A DNA stretch of 64,000 nt from a virus. The stretch covers positions 1 through 64,000 of the IMG/VR virus record IMGVR_UViG_3300046454_000714; one strand, written 5' to 3'. Below are positions 24,549 through 31,941 of the stretch, one piece after another. The first letter of the stretch is position 1. Each line of letters opens with the position of its first letter. A program made the translations under genes and the position numbers. The notes under the pieces are model-generated. The model searched no databases. It was not told the origin of the DNA and saw only the letters and a list, made by a program, of their open reading frames with translations.

Positions 24549-24625
24549 TGGCGCTCCGAAAGTAGCGCGGCTGTCGCGGAGCGTGCAAGTAGTGCGACGA
24601 ACTGGATGGTGGGTACCGTCACGGC

Positions 24626-25045
24626 ATGGGGTTGACGGATCAGGAGTTGCGCTCACGGTTCGCGCAGGCCAAGGTGCTTCGCCTCGGGACCGTCGACGCG
24701 GCCGGCAAGCCACACCTTGTGCCCGCCACCTTCGCCCTCGTCGGCGACGTCGTGGCCATTGCGGTCGACCACAAGCCGAAGCGGCACACCAACCTGAAGC
24801 GTCTTCGTAACGTCGAGGAGAACCCCGCCGTGACGCTCCTCGTTGACCACTTCGAAGAGGACTGGGACCGGCTCTGGTGGGTGCGCGCGGATGGCGATGC
24901 TCGTGTGATCCAAAATGAACTTGCATACGAACTTGTAGATGCATTGGTAGACAAGTACGAGCAGTATCGCGAGCGTCGCCCCTCCGGACCGGTGATTGAA
25001 ATTCACGTAAACCGCTGGTCAGGGTGGGTGGCCAAGCAGGAGTAG
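24626..25045 (+). CDS. PPOX-class F420-dependent oxidoreductase-like protein (TIGR03668 type)
   Basis: 139 residues. LRLGTVDAAGKPHLVPATFAL, AIAVDHKPKR and NPAVTLLVDHFEEDW follow the split-barrel flavin/F420-binding family seen in mycobacteria and streptomycetes. It probably reduces a small molecule using F420 or flavin. This is a host-metabolism type gene without an obvious phage role. Its 3' part has AT-richer codons (positions about 24905-24965) than its surroundings, which suggests transfer. Flanked by operator sites. Confidence 0.75.
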   Translation: MGLTDQELRSRFAQAKVLRLGTVDAAGKPHLVPATFALVGDVVAIAVDHKPKRHTNLKRLRNVEENPAVTLLVDHFEEDWDRLWWVRADGDARVIQNELAYELVDALVDKYEQYRERRPSGPVIEIHVNRWSGWVAKQE

Positions 25046-25064
25046 ACGCATCGCGGTGACATCC

Positions 25065-25086
25065 GGTTACGCTCACTTGCGTAACC
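25065..25086. promoter_or_regulatory. Inverted repeat upstream of the GntR gene
   Basis: GGTTACGC and GCGTAACC, 8-bp perfect arms with a 6-bp spacer, immediately before the gntR RBS. A candidate autoregulatory site, distinct in sequence from the TTGGATATCCAA palindromes. Confidence 0.5.
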
Positions 25087-25102
25087 ATCCGACAGGAGAG
25101 TG

Positions 25103-25879
25103 ATGACACCGAACCCGGCACGAGAGCACCCCTACGAGAGGGTCGCCAACGAATTGCGCGCGGAGATCCTCAGGGGAGACCTCGCGCCCGGCGCGAAGCT
25201 GCCGTCCGAAAATGACCTCAAGGACCGCTTCGGCGTCACGCGGGCCACGGCGCGGAAGGGCATCGCCCTTCTCCGCATGGAAGGCCTCGTCACCTCGTTC
25301 CAGGGGAAAGGCGCGTTCGTCCGCGAGCGCCCGCACGTGAGCATGCGTCAGACCGGCAGCATCTACCGTGCGCGCCGATCGACTGGCGAGGCGAACTACA
25401 ACGCCGAGGCGAAGGCGCAGGGGCAGAGGCCCAAGCAGGTGATTCGCGAGGTCGTCGAGACGGACGCGCCGGAGAAGGTCGCGGACCGTTTCGGCGTCGA
25501 GCCCGGCGCTCCGGTGGTAGTCCGCCGCCTGCTGTTTACGGTCGACGACCAGCCCATGCAGCTCTGCGATAGCTACTACGAGCGCTCCCTTGCGGCTGGC
25601 ACGCCGCTTGCCGAGGCCAGGCTCATCAAGGGTGGCGCCAACTCGTTCATCGAAAACCCGGACGGGCCGATCGGTCGACGCATCGTCCAGTTCATCGAAG
25701 ACCTCGACATCCGGATGCCGTACCCGCACGAGATCGAGCTACTCGACATCCCGGCTGGCGTGCCCGTGGCGAAGGTGATGCGCACCGCTTACGACTCGGC
25801 GGGCGACGTCCTGGAAGTGCTCGACTCGATTGTTCCGTGCGATCGGCACACCTTCCGATACGTGATCGATGTGCCGTAG
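25103..25879 (+). CDS. GntR-family repressor with UTRA ligand domain (KorSA/HutC type)
   Basis: 258 residues. The winged helix spans residues 8-75 (YERVANELRAEILRGDLAPG, KLPSENDLKDRFGVTRATAR, GLVTSFQGKGAFV). The C-terminal UTRA domain runs from about 95 to 255 (VEPGAPVVVRRLLFTVDDQP ... LLDIPAGVPVAKVMRTAYD). In actinomycete plasmids and AICEs, GntR/UTRA proteins such as KorSA and KorA repress transfer genes; a similar role fits the TraB-like gene found downstream. AGGAG lies before GTG-ATG; ATG is chosen for better spacing. Confidence 0.85.
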   Translation: MTPNPAREHPYERVANELRAEILRGDLAPGAKLPSENDLKDRFGVTRATARKGIALLRMEGLVTSFQGKGAFVRERPHVSMRQTGSIYRARRSTGEANYNAEAKAQGQRPKQVIREVVETDAPEKVADRFGVEPGAPVVVRRLLFTVDDQPMQLCDSYYERSLAAGTPLAEARLIKGGANSFIENPDGPIGRRIVQFIEDLDIRMPYPHEIELLDIPAGVPVAKVMRTAYDSAGDVLEVLDSIVPCDRHTFRYVIDVP

Positions 25880-25900
25880 TTCCTGCTCACGCTGCTGATG

Positions 25901-25932
25901 CCCTCAACCGCCTTGCGGTTGGGGGCTTTTTC
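25901..25932 (+). terminator. Intrinsic terminator
   Basis: CAACCGC / GCGGTTG stem extended by CCC/GGG, 3-nt loop, then CTTTTT. Ends the gntR transcript. Confidence 0.85.
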
Positions 25933-25996
25933 GTTGCGCCCGGGCTTGTCGCAGCACTTGCATACCCAAGCTGCACTGGCTACGGTTGCACCAGTC

Positions 25997-26016
25997 GAAC
26001 TTGGATATCCAAGTTC
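25997..26016. promoter_or_regulatory. Palindromic operator, copy 2
   Basis: Perfect 20-bp palindrome GAACTTGGATATCCAAGTTC upstream of the Xis-like gene; a degenerate copy lies at 25957-25970. Shares its core with 24533-24548, linking the PPOX/endonuclease VII and Xis promoters in one putative regulon. Confidence 0.75.
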
Positions 26017-26057
26017 GGAAACCAAGTCCTGACCTGCCCAAATGACCGGAGGCCTCT

Positions 26058-26315
26058 GTGCCCACGCCCAACGACGAACTCGCTGAAGAGCTCGCCCTGT
26101 TGCAGGGCGCGCTCAAGCCGGCAGAGGTCGCCAAGCTCCTGAAGGTCCACTCCGCGACCGTCTACCGCCTGATCGCCAGCGGTGAGTTGCCCTCCATCCG
26201 GATCGGCAGCGGCACCAAGCGCCGCACCGGCCTGAAGGTCCCGCAGTCCGCCGTCATCAAGTACCTGCGCAGCTCCCGTACCGCCCCGGCCCTGCCCGCC
26301 ACGGAGGTGGCCTGA
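26058..26315 (+). CDS. Excisionase/MerR-type HTH protein
   Basis: 85 residues, GTG start after GGAGG. LKPAEVAKLLKVHSATVYRLIA followed by LPSIRIG is the excisionase-family winged helix. Such proteins bend DNA for excision or regulate plasmid genes. No integrase is next to it here, so a regulatory role is as likely as excision. It leads the 26-35 kb operon. Confidence 0.75.
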   Translation: MPTPNDELAEELALLQGALKPAEVAKLLKVHSATVYRLIASGELPSIRIGSGTKRRTGLKVPQSAVIKYLRSSRTAPALPATEVA

Positions 26316-26316
26316 C

Positions 26317-26634
26317 ATGCCGATCACCACCGCAACCCCGCCCCGCACCCCGCAGTTCCACTACGCGTCGATGCGCAACGCCGAGCAGTCGGCCCGCAGC
26401 ATCTCGACGCAGTTGTCGGTGCGCGGCTTCCTCACCGGTCTCGCCGATGAGACATCGGCCGCCGAGTTCGCCAAGCTGAAGGCGACCCGCACCAGCTACT
26501 ACTTGCTCGCCCTGGCGCACCGGAACGCGGCCCGCCGCCTGGAGCGCGGCCAGCGCATCCGGTCCCGTGTCGAGCGGATCGTGCGGCCGGTTGTCCGTGG
26601 CGCGCTGCGAGTCGGCCGGGCGGTGACGGCATGA
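26317..26634 (+). CDS. Hypothetical protein
   Basis: 105 residues, helical, with a basic C-terminus (RGQRIRSRVERIVRPVVRGA). One base after the Xis-like stop. It may bind nucleic acid; no family recognised. Confidence 0.5.
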   Translation: MPITTATPPRTPQFHYASMRNAEQSARSISTQLSVRGFLTGLADETSAAEFAKLKATRTSYYLLALAHRNAARRLERGQRIRSRVERIVRPVVRGALRVGRAVTA

Positions 26635-26846
26635 GCACCGCAACCGCCGCCCCGGCCCTGACCCTCGCCGTGAACGTGTACCGGACTGCGTCGGCTCGTA
26701 CCGCGGAACTGTCGGCGGTCACGGATTCCCGCGACCTGACGCCGGGCGAGTCCGACTACCTGGCCCACGCGCAGGACATGCTGGCCGCCGCCAAGGCGAC
26801 CCTCGTCCGCGCCGGCCGCCTCGACCTCATCGGGGTGGTGGCATGA
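26631..26846 (+). CDS. Small hypothetical protein
   Basis: 71 residues, helical (YLAHAQDMLAAAKATLVRAG). ATGA overlaps on both sides. Function unknown. Confidence 0.5.
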   Translation: MSTATAAPALTLAVNVYRTASARTAELSAVTDSRDLTPGESDYLAHAQDMLAAAKATLVRAGRLDLIGVVA

Positions 26847-27079
26847 GCCCCGCCGACGTTGCCGCGCACATCGCGGCCCAGGGCCCGGTTCGCACCCGCC
26901 CCGTCGCAACTCCGCAGCGCACGGTCCTGGAGCGTTTCCCGGCTGGCGCCCCGCGGGGCCAGTGGCCGGCGGAGTCCTTCGCCGCGGACCGTCGCCGCGA
27001 GGGTGTTCCGGCCCGCGTGGTCATGGACCTCAACTCGGACGCGTTCCTCGTGATCGTCGAGGCCGGTGATCCCCGATGA
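26843..27079 (+). CDS. Small hypothetical protein
   Basis: 78 residues ending in a beta-like VVMDLNSDAFLVIV segment. Overlaps both neighbours. Function unknown. Confidence 0.5.
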   Translation: MSPADVAAHIAAQGPVRTRPVATPQRTVLERFPAGAPRGQWPAESFAADRRREGVPARVVMDLNSDAFLVIVEAGDPR

Positions 27080-27252
27080 GCTTCCCGATCCCGGACCCGT
27101 CGCCGGAGGAGGAGTTGGCGGCCAGCGTGGACGACATCTTCCTCGGCTGGTGGCCCGACGACTTGATGGCCATCGTCCGCGCCCCGTACACGGGTGGCGC
27201 CCTCGCCGCCTATGCGCACATCGACGGCGGCAAGTACCTGCCGCCGGAGTAG
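27076..27252 (+). CDS. Small acidic hypothetical protein
   Basis: 58 residues, ATG overlapping the previous stop; DDIFLGWWPDDLMAIVRAPY segment. The other frames across this stretch are less convincing. Confidence 0.5.
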   Translation: MSFPIPDPSPEEELAASVDDIFLGWWPDDLMAIVRAPYTGGALAAYAHIDGGKYLPPE

Positions 27253-27356
27253 CGCCCCCAAGACCGCCGCGGGTGGGTCGACAACCCCCCGTCCCCGCCC
27301 GCGGTGCCCAACCCCGCCCCACCCCATCCGCTCCTGCTGACCAGAGAGGCTCCGTC

Positions 27357-27596
27357 ATGTCTTCCACCGCCCACCCCACCGCCCAGTCGGCCCCGGCGAC
27401 GGCCACCGTCGAGCTCTTCTGGGTGATGACCGTACAGACGGCCGACGGTCGCGTGAACACCCGGACCGCCGTGCTCACGGTCCCGGTCGGGTTCACCCGC
27501 GCCGAGGCGTTCGGGTACGTCTTCGCGCAGTTCAAGGAGGCCTACGGCAGCCCACTCACGGTCCTTTTCTTCGACCTCGCCGAGAACAAGATCTAG
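27357..27596 (+). CDS. Small hypothetical protein
   Basis: 79 residues. WVMTVQTADGRVNTRTAVLTVP and RAEAFGYVFAQFKEAYG suggest a small alpha/beta fold. Upstream leader contains AGAGAGG. Function unknown. Confidence 0.5.
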   Translation: MSSTAHPTAQSAPATATVELFWVMTVQTADGRVNTRTAVLTVPVGFTRAEAFGYVFAQFKEAYGSPLTVLFFDLAENKI

Positions 27597-27641
27597 CTCC
27601 GCCCCACCCCCACTGCTCCTGCTGATCCGAAAGGGATCCCC

Positions 27642-27875
27642 ATGTCTCCGTTCGTCCTGTCCGACGCCGATCTGGCCGTCACGACCCAGCTGGCCGCGCG
27701 CCGTCGGGAGCGCACCACGGTCGCGGATGCGTTCACCGAGTTGTTCGGCGACGACTTCACCCGCGCCCTGTACCGGGAGACCACGTATGCGGTGCCGGAT
27801 TCGGAGCGGCAGACGTGCCCGGTGCACCAGGACTGGCGGATGGACTGCCAGCACCTGCACCTGAAGGCCGCCTGA
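27642..27875 (+). CDS. Small hypothetical protein with Cys/His C-terminus
   Basis: 77 residues; helical start, then CPVHQDWRMDCQHLH, a possible metal site. Its stop shares a base with the next ATG. Confidence 0.5.
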   Translation: MSPFVLSDADLAVTTQLAARRRERTTVADAFTELFGDDFTRALYRETTYAVPDSERQTCPVHQDWRMDCQHLHLKAA

Positions 27876-28027
27876 TGTCCGGCCGGAAGCGCGACGACGC
27901 GCCGCCGAAGCCCCCGCCGACGCCCGACCCCGCCGCAGTCGCCCGCGCCAAGCGTGAAGCGGACGCCCTGCGCACGACAGCCCGGGAGCTGCCGGAGATC
28001 GACCCCGCCGACGCCAAGTACTGGTAG
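27875..28027 (+). CDS. Small basic hypothetical protein
   Basis: 50 residues, Pro/Lys-rich then helical (AVARAKREADALRTTARE). No function recognised. Confidence 0.45.
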   Translation: MSGRKRDDAPPKPPPTPDPAAVARAKREADALRTTARELPEIDPADAKYW

Positions 28028-28053
28028 CCAACCCCGCCCCGAGAGAGGACGCC

Positions 28054-28251
28054 ATGTCTCGCTTCACAGTCACCCGCCGCGGCGCATCCGGCCCCGGCGA
28101 GGGCGGCCAGTACACGTACAGCACCCGCGCCGACAGCCCCGCCGAGGCGGTCGCCAAGACCGCCGCCAAGGCGGAGCGGCTGCATCACCGCATCAACCGG
28201 GGCGGCACCGTCCTCGACCCGGAACCCACCGACATCACCCGCATCGACTAG
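28054..28251 (+). CDS. Small hypothetical protein
   Basis: 65 residues with a GAGAGAGG leader. FTVTRRGASG ... STRADSPAEAVAKTAAKAE looks like a minimal beta-alpha unit. Unknown function. Confidence 0.5.
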   Translation: MSRFTVTRRGASGPGEGGQYTYSTRADSPAEAVAKTAAKAERLHHRINRGGTVLDPEPTDITRID

Positions 28252-28261
28252 GGAGCCCGCC

Positions 28262-28528
28262 ATGTCCAAGCCTTCCTGGCTACCGAGCCAGCTCGCCGAC
28301 CGCGCCAGCGCCGCCGACGCCCTTGGTGCCGCAGCCGACCAGTCCAACCTGTGCCGCAGCATCGCCGACGGCCTGCACGCCCAAGGTCGCGACCACTACG
28401 GCGACCCGACCCACACGGCGGCCGTCGTCGAAAGCCACCGGCTCGGCGAGATCGCGGAGGCGCACGGCTTCAACGGCCAGGACGTCATGGACGAAGCCGC
28501 CCGGCGCCGCGGCCTGACCACCACCTAG
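28262..28528 (+). CDS. Hypothetical helical protein
   Basis: 88 residues; LGEIAEAHGFNGQDVMDEAARRRG near the end resembles an HTH-like helix pair. No named family. Confidence 0.45.
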   Translation: MSKPSWLPSQLADRASAADALGAAADQSNLCRSIADGLHAQGRDHYGDPTHTAAVVESHRLGEIAEAHGFNGQDVMDEAARRRGLTTT

Positions 28529-28585
28529 ACGCCGTGGTGCGGGTCACCATCCCCCGGCCCGCGCCACGGCCTGCACGCCCATCCA

Positions 28586-28603
28586 CCCCACCCGCGGGTG
28601 GGG
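28586..28603. other. Self-complementary GC palindrome
   Basis: CCCCACCCG followed directly by CGGGTGGGG, an 18-bp perfect palindrome in the gap between two small genes. Could be a protein site or an RNA hairpin. Confidence 0.4.
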
Positions 28604-28643
28604 GCGCGCACCGCACCAACCCTTCAATCCGAGGAGATACCGC

Positions 28644-28811
28644 ATGACAAGCACTGAGTGGGACGCGATGGAACTCGGCGGACAAAACCGGTCCGCGTCG
28701 GGCGTGACCGAAGGCCCCGACGGCGACTTCACGGCCGTCGCCGACTCGGCCGAAGCCGAGCTGAGCGCCCAGTTCGGCGGGCGCTGGGCGGTGCTGGGCG
28801 ACGAGCGCTGA
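28644..28811 (+). CDS. Small acidic protein
   Basis: 55 residues, GAGGAG before the ATG. Acidic and Ala-rich (FTAVADSAEAELSAQFGG). Function unknown. Confidence 0.5.
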   Translation: MTSTEWDAMELGGQNRSASGVTEGPDGDFTAVADSAEAELSAQFGGRWAVLGDER

Positions 28812-28858
28812 ACCCCTGATCGCCGGGCGCGGGTCTCCCCCGTCTCGTGTCCGGCTCG

Positions 28859-28904
28859 CCGCGCTGGCGGGCGTCAACGGCTCCCCGCCGTTCCGCCAGC
28901 GCGG
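28859..28904 (+). terminator. Long intergenic hairpin
   Basis: Outer 12-bp perfect stem CCGCGCTGGCGG / CCGCCAGCGCGG with an inner 6-bp stem AACGGC / GCCGTT. It lies in the 184-bp gap 28812-28995, in which no convincing ORF was found. No T-run. Confidence 0.55.
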
Positions 28905-28995
28905 CCCAAGCCCCGGCCTGGCCGAACGCGGGCCACGCATCAACCGCAGACCGGGGCGCGCACCACCACCGACCGCCAAACCGAGAGGACCCCGC

Positions 28996-29148
28996 ATGAC
29001 ACGCAAGAACGAGGACGTCGACTTGACCACCCCGGAGAACGTCGCCAAGGGCCAGAAAGTCTACGACCGCATCGTCGCAGGCGAAATCCCCGCCGGGAAG
29101 GTCGGCCCGACGCTCGACGCCACCTACGGCCGCAAGCGCAAGGCCTGA
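28996..29148 (+). CDS. Small basic hypothetical protein
   Basis: 50 residues preceded by CCGAGAGGACC. Ends TYGRKRKA. Function unknown. Confidence 0.5.
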   Translation: MTRKNEDVDLTTPENVAKGQKVYDRIVAGEIPAGKVGPTLDATYGRKRKA

Positions 29149-29152
29149 GCCG

Positions 29153-29299
29153 ATGGCCCGCAAGGAGTGCGCGCAGTGCGTGGAGCACGCCCGCCTGCAC
29201 TCCGGCAACTGGCTCGGCATCGGGCGTGACAACGATCCGTGCCCGCCCTGTGAAGACCACGCCCGCAATGGGTGCGGCCTGGACCGCAAGGAGAAGTAG
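29153..29299 (+). CDS. Small cysteine-rich protein
   Basis: 48 residues with CAQC, CPPC and a further Cys, probably a zinc-binding fold. Its stop shares a base with the start of the homing endonuclease gene. Confidence 0.5.
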   Translation: MARKECAQCVEHARLHSGNWLGIGRDNDPCPPCEDHARNGCGLDRKEK

Positions 29300-29925
29300 T
29301 GCCAGGCAAGGCGAAGGACATTACAGGCGTGAAGTTCGGGCGCTTCCTGGTCGTCAAGCGAGACGGAAGCAACAGGGACGGTTCTGCGCGCTGGGAATGC
29401 GTCTGTGACTGCGGCACCCGCAAGACGGTCGGCGGCCGGGAGCTTTGGCGAGGAAGGACCATCTCTTGCGGATGCCTCAACGCGGAGATACTCGCCAACC
29501 GCGCCAGGACGCACGGAATGAGCGGCCATCCGGCGTACCAGTCGTGGGTGGAGATGCGCACCCGGTGCCACAACTCCAGCAGAGACAGCTACCAGGACTA
29601 CGGCGGTCGCGGCATTCGAGTCTGTGACCGCTGGCGCGATTCGTTCGAGAGCTTCTGGGCCGACATGGGGTCCACCTATGAGCCCGGCCTGACGATCGAC
29701 CGGATCGACGTGAACAAGGGCTACGAGCCCGGCAACTGTCAGTGGGCGACCCGTAAGCAGCAGAACCGAAACACCCGCCGCAACATGATGATCCAGTTTC
29801 GCGGTGAAACGCGCTGTCTTGGCGAGTGGTGCGAGCTGCTTGACCTTCCCTACCACTCGATCTACACGCGCCTCAGTCGCGGCTGGCCAGTCGAACGAGC
29901 CCTGACCGAACCGATCCACCGCTGA
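29299..29925 (+). CDS. HNH/AP2-type free-standing homing endonuclease
   Basis: 208 residues, GTG start. The N-terminus (GRFLVVKRDGSNRDG...WECVCDCG...SCGC) is the AP2/zinc DNA-binding region, followed by the HNH-like core WVEMRTRCHNSS ... YGGRGIRVCDRW ... LTIDRIDVNKGYEPGNCQWA and a C-terminal HTH-like segment (CLGEWCELLDLPYHSIYTRL). These proteins cut genomes lacking the gene and spread by repair. It interrupts a run of tiny genes that share a GAGAGGA leader, and is itself without that leader, as expected for an insertion. Confidence 0.85.
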   Translation: MPGKAKDITGVKFGRFLVVKRDGSNRDGSARWECVCDCGTRKTVGGRELWRGRTISCGCLNAEILANRARTHGMSGHPAYQSWVEMRTRCHNSSRDSYQDYGGRGIRVCDRWRDSFESFWADMGSTYEPGLTIDRIDVNKGYEPGNCQWATRKQQNRNTRRNMMIQFRGETRCLGEWCELLDLPYHSIYTRLSRGWPVERALTEPIHR

Positions 29926-29938
29926 CCAGCTGCCCGAT

Positions 29939-29959
29939 CCGCCCGTCTCGCACGGGCGG
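29939..29959 (+). terminator. Hairpin after homing endonuclease
   Basis: 8-bp perfect stem CCGCCCGT / ACGGGCGG with a 5-nt loop, 13 bp after the stop codon. Confidence 0.5.
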
Positions 29960-30007
29960 TGAGGGGAACCGCGCCAGCGCTTCCCACCCCAACCCGAGAG
30001 GAATCCC

Positions 30008-30178
30008 ATGGCATTCGGACGCAAGGCCGCCGAGAAGCTCGACTCCGCCGCCGCCGCACTCCACAAGGTCGGCGGGAAGGCCGGAGACGCCGTCGCCAAC
30101 ACCATCCTTGCCCCCGCCCGCTCCCGCATCAACGAGTCCTGCACCAACTGCGACAAGGGCAAGTGCAAGACCCACTGA
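30008..30178 (+). CDS. Small basic protein with C-terminal cysteines
   Basis: 56 residues, CCGAGAGGA leader. Helical Lys/Ala-rich body and a C-terminal CTNCDKGKCKTH, a possible zinc knuckle. Function unknown. Confidence 0.5.
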   Translation: MAFGRKAAEKLDSAAAALHKVGGKAGDAVANTILAPARSRINESCTNCDKGKCKTH

Positions 30179-30207
30179 CCGAACCAACCCCCGAGAGGAG
30201 CCCCCCC

Positions 30208-30720
30208 ATGCAGGTCAACACCTACGCCATCGGCCCGGCCCGACGCCCCGTCCTGGACCGGGTGTGCGCCATCGCCGACCAGGCCGCCGCGCTCGTCGAG
30301 AACGAGATGGGCGTGCGCCTGCACGGGGTGGAACTCCTCGTCACCGACACCTACTTCACCCGCCGCCTCGCCGGTGACGACGACGGCCTGTACGGCTGCA
30401 CCTTGTACGGCCTCGACCGGGTCCTCGCCGTCGTCAACGCCCAAGCCCACCTCACCGATCCGGCCGAGGTCGACAAGACCGTCATTCACGAACTCGTGCA
30501 CGCCGCGCAAATGCTGCGACCGGGCGTGCGGCGGGTCGAAAAGTTCCGCACCGACGAAGCCCTGTCCCGGCTCCCGGCCCCAGCCCTGGAGCAGTACGAC
30601 GCGTGGTGGGACGACAGCGAAGCCCAGGCCTGCGAGCTGGAGCGCCTCGCCGCCCACCTCGACCCCACCGCTGGGCCCGTTCGTATGGCCCGGCGCACAC
30701 CCATCCACACCATCGCCTGA
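30208..30720 (+). CDS. Zincin-type metallopeptidase-like protein
   Basis: 170 residues, CCGAGAGGAG leader. KTVIHELVHAAQM at about residues 89-101 contains the HExxH zinc motif, and a downstream Glu-rich helix (DSEAQACELERLAAH) can supply the third ligand. I recognise similar short actinobacterial proteins of unknown substrate. No signal peptide, so cytosolic. It may cleave a regulator, by analogy with ImmA, but there is no direct evidence. Confidence 0.7.
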   Translation: MQVNTYAIGPARRPVLDRVCAIADQAAALVENEMGVRLHGVELLVTDTYFTRRLAGDDDGLYGCTLYGLDRVLAVVNAQAHLTDPAEVDKTVIHELVHAAQMLRPGVRRVEKFRTDEALSRLPAPALEQYDAWWDDSEAQACELERLAAHLDPTAGPVRMARRTPIHTIA

Positions 30721-30737
30721 CCCGAGAGGAGCCCGTC

Positions 30738-31034
30738 ATGCACGCCTATCTGATCACCGCGAAGCCCGGCCGGCTGCACCTCGCTGCCCGGTTCGCGGGC
30801 CGGTGGGCGCTGCGGGCCCTCGCCCTGACCGTCATGTGCGCGCTGGGGGCGGTCGTGTTCGCGGTCCGCTTCGCACGCCCGGTCATCAACTACGCGGCCA
30901 CCCGCATGGCGTGGCTGGAGCTGTGGGCCGCCTCGGTGACCGGGATCGGGCCGCTCGGGGCCGCTTTCGGCGCTGGGTTCACCGACGAACTCATCAAGGA
31001 ATTCCACCGCGCCCGCACCGGCGCGCCCGCCTGA
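30738..31034 (+). CDS. Membrane protein
   Basis: 98 residues, CCGAGAGGAG leader. Membrane helices at about 25-48 (ALRALALTVMCALGAVVFAV) and 65-85. Near the transfer module, so it may be a small Spd-like protein; not established. Confidence 0.5.
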   Translation: MHAYLITAKPGRLHLAARFAGRWALRALALTVMCALGAVVFAVRFARPVINYAATRMAWLELWAASVTGIGPLGAAFGAGFTDELIKEFHRARTGAPA

Positions 31035-31046
31035 GAGGAGCACCGC

Positions 31047-31502
31047 ATGAAGAAGTACAGCGTGACCTGGCCGGTACGCCCGTCCGGCACCTACAGCGTC
31101 TATGCCCACGCCATCGACCCTACCGACGCGGTCCGTGCCGCCGCCGAACGGGACATGCCGACCGCGCCCGGCTACACCCTCGCCTTCGACTATGAGCCGG
31201 AGGTGTGGCGCCTCAAGTGGCCGTACCGGATGCGCTCGCAGCACGTTGCAGGCCCCGAGTTCCAGGACGAGGTGGACGGCGAGGTCGGCTTCACGCCGGA
31301 GCCGCTCGATCTGAACGCGATCGCCGCCGACGTCGTGTCCGTGATCCGCGTCTGCGACGCCCACGACCACTGCAAGGACGTGACCCGAACTGCAGTCGGC
31401 CAGATCGTCGGCAACCTGATCCCGGCCGAGGCTGAGCGAGTCCTGGCCATCGTCGCCGCCGAGACCAGCGAGATCAACGCGTACACGGGCGGGTGGGCCT
31501 GA
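31047..31502 (+). CDS. Hypothetical protein
   Basis: 151 residues, GAGAGGAG leader. N-terminal half is beta-rich (YSVTWPVRPSGTYSVYAHAI), C-terminal half helical with CDAHDHCKD. Its stop shares a base with the next ATG. Confidence 0.5.
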   Translation: MKKYSVTWPVRPSGTYSVYAHAIDPTDAVRAAAERDMPTAPGYTLAFDYEPEVWRLKWPYRMRSQHVAGPEFQDEVDGEVGFTPEPLDLNAIAADVVSVIRVCDAHDHCKDVTRTAVGQIVGNLIPAEAERVLAIVAAETSEINAYTGGWA

Positions 31503-31708
31503 TGCCGATCACGTTCCGTAAGAGCTTCCGGATCCTGCCCGGCGTCCGCGTCAACGTCAGCCGGAACAGCCGGTCGATCACGTTCGGCGGCAAGAACACG
31601 CCGCACTACACGCGCAGCAGCACCGGCCGCCGCACCACGTCGTGGAACCTCCCCGGCGGATTCGGCTGGCGCAAGACCACGACCCGACGCAGCCGAGGAG
31701 GCCGCTGA
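31502..31708 (+). CDS. DUF4236-like small protein
   Basis: 68 residues. FRKSFRILPGVRVNVSRNS followed by a Gly-rich and Arg-rich segment fits DUF4236, a short beta-rich domain of unknown function found in many bacteria and mobile elements. Very basic. Confidence 0.7.
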   Translation: MPITFRKSFRILPGVRVNVSRNSRSITFGGKNTPHYTRSSTGRRTTSWNLPGGFGWRKTTTRRSRGGR

Positions 31709-31709
31709 C

Positions 31710-31919
31710 ATGCGTTTTCTCGCCGCCCTGAACGGCCGGTACACGCTCCGCCAGTCGGCTCTGATCCTGCTGCCGACCATCGCCATGCTGCTCGTCGCGC
31801 AGTCCATCGCGATGGCGGCCGGTGCCGGTCACTTGCCCGCAGAGGTGATCGCCCTGACTGCCACCTTCGGCACCTTCTTCGCGATGACGACCGTCATCAA
31901 CCGCCGCACCCGCACCTGA
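31710..31919 (+). CDS. Small two-helix membrane protein
   Basis: 69 residues; hydrophobic segments at about 15-37 (LILLPTIAMLLVAQSIAMAA) and 42-61. Lies directly before the DUF2637 gene and is probably part of the transfer unit. Confidence 0.5.
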   Translation: MRFLAALNGRYTLRQSALILLPTIAMLLVAQSIAMAAGAGHLPAEVIALTATFGTFFAMTTVINRRTRT

Positions 31920-31941
31920 ACCGAGAGGACACCGAACCGTC

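Noticed and set aside
24512-24622. N-terminal extension of endonuclease VII
   Set aside because: Would translate through the palindromic operator; the ATG at 24511 has a strong GGAGG.
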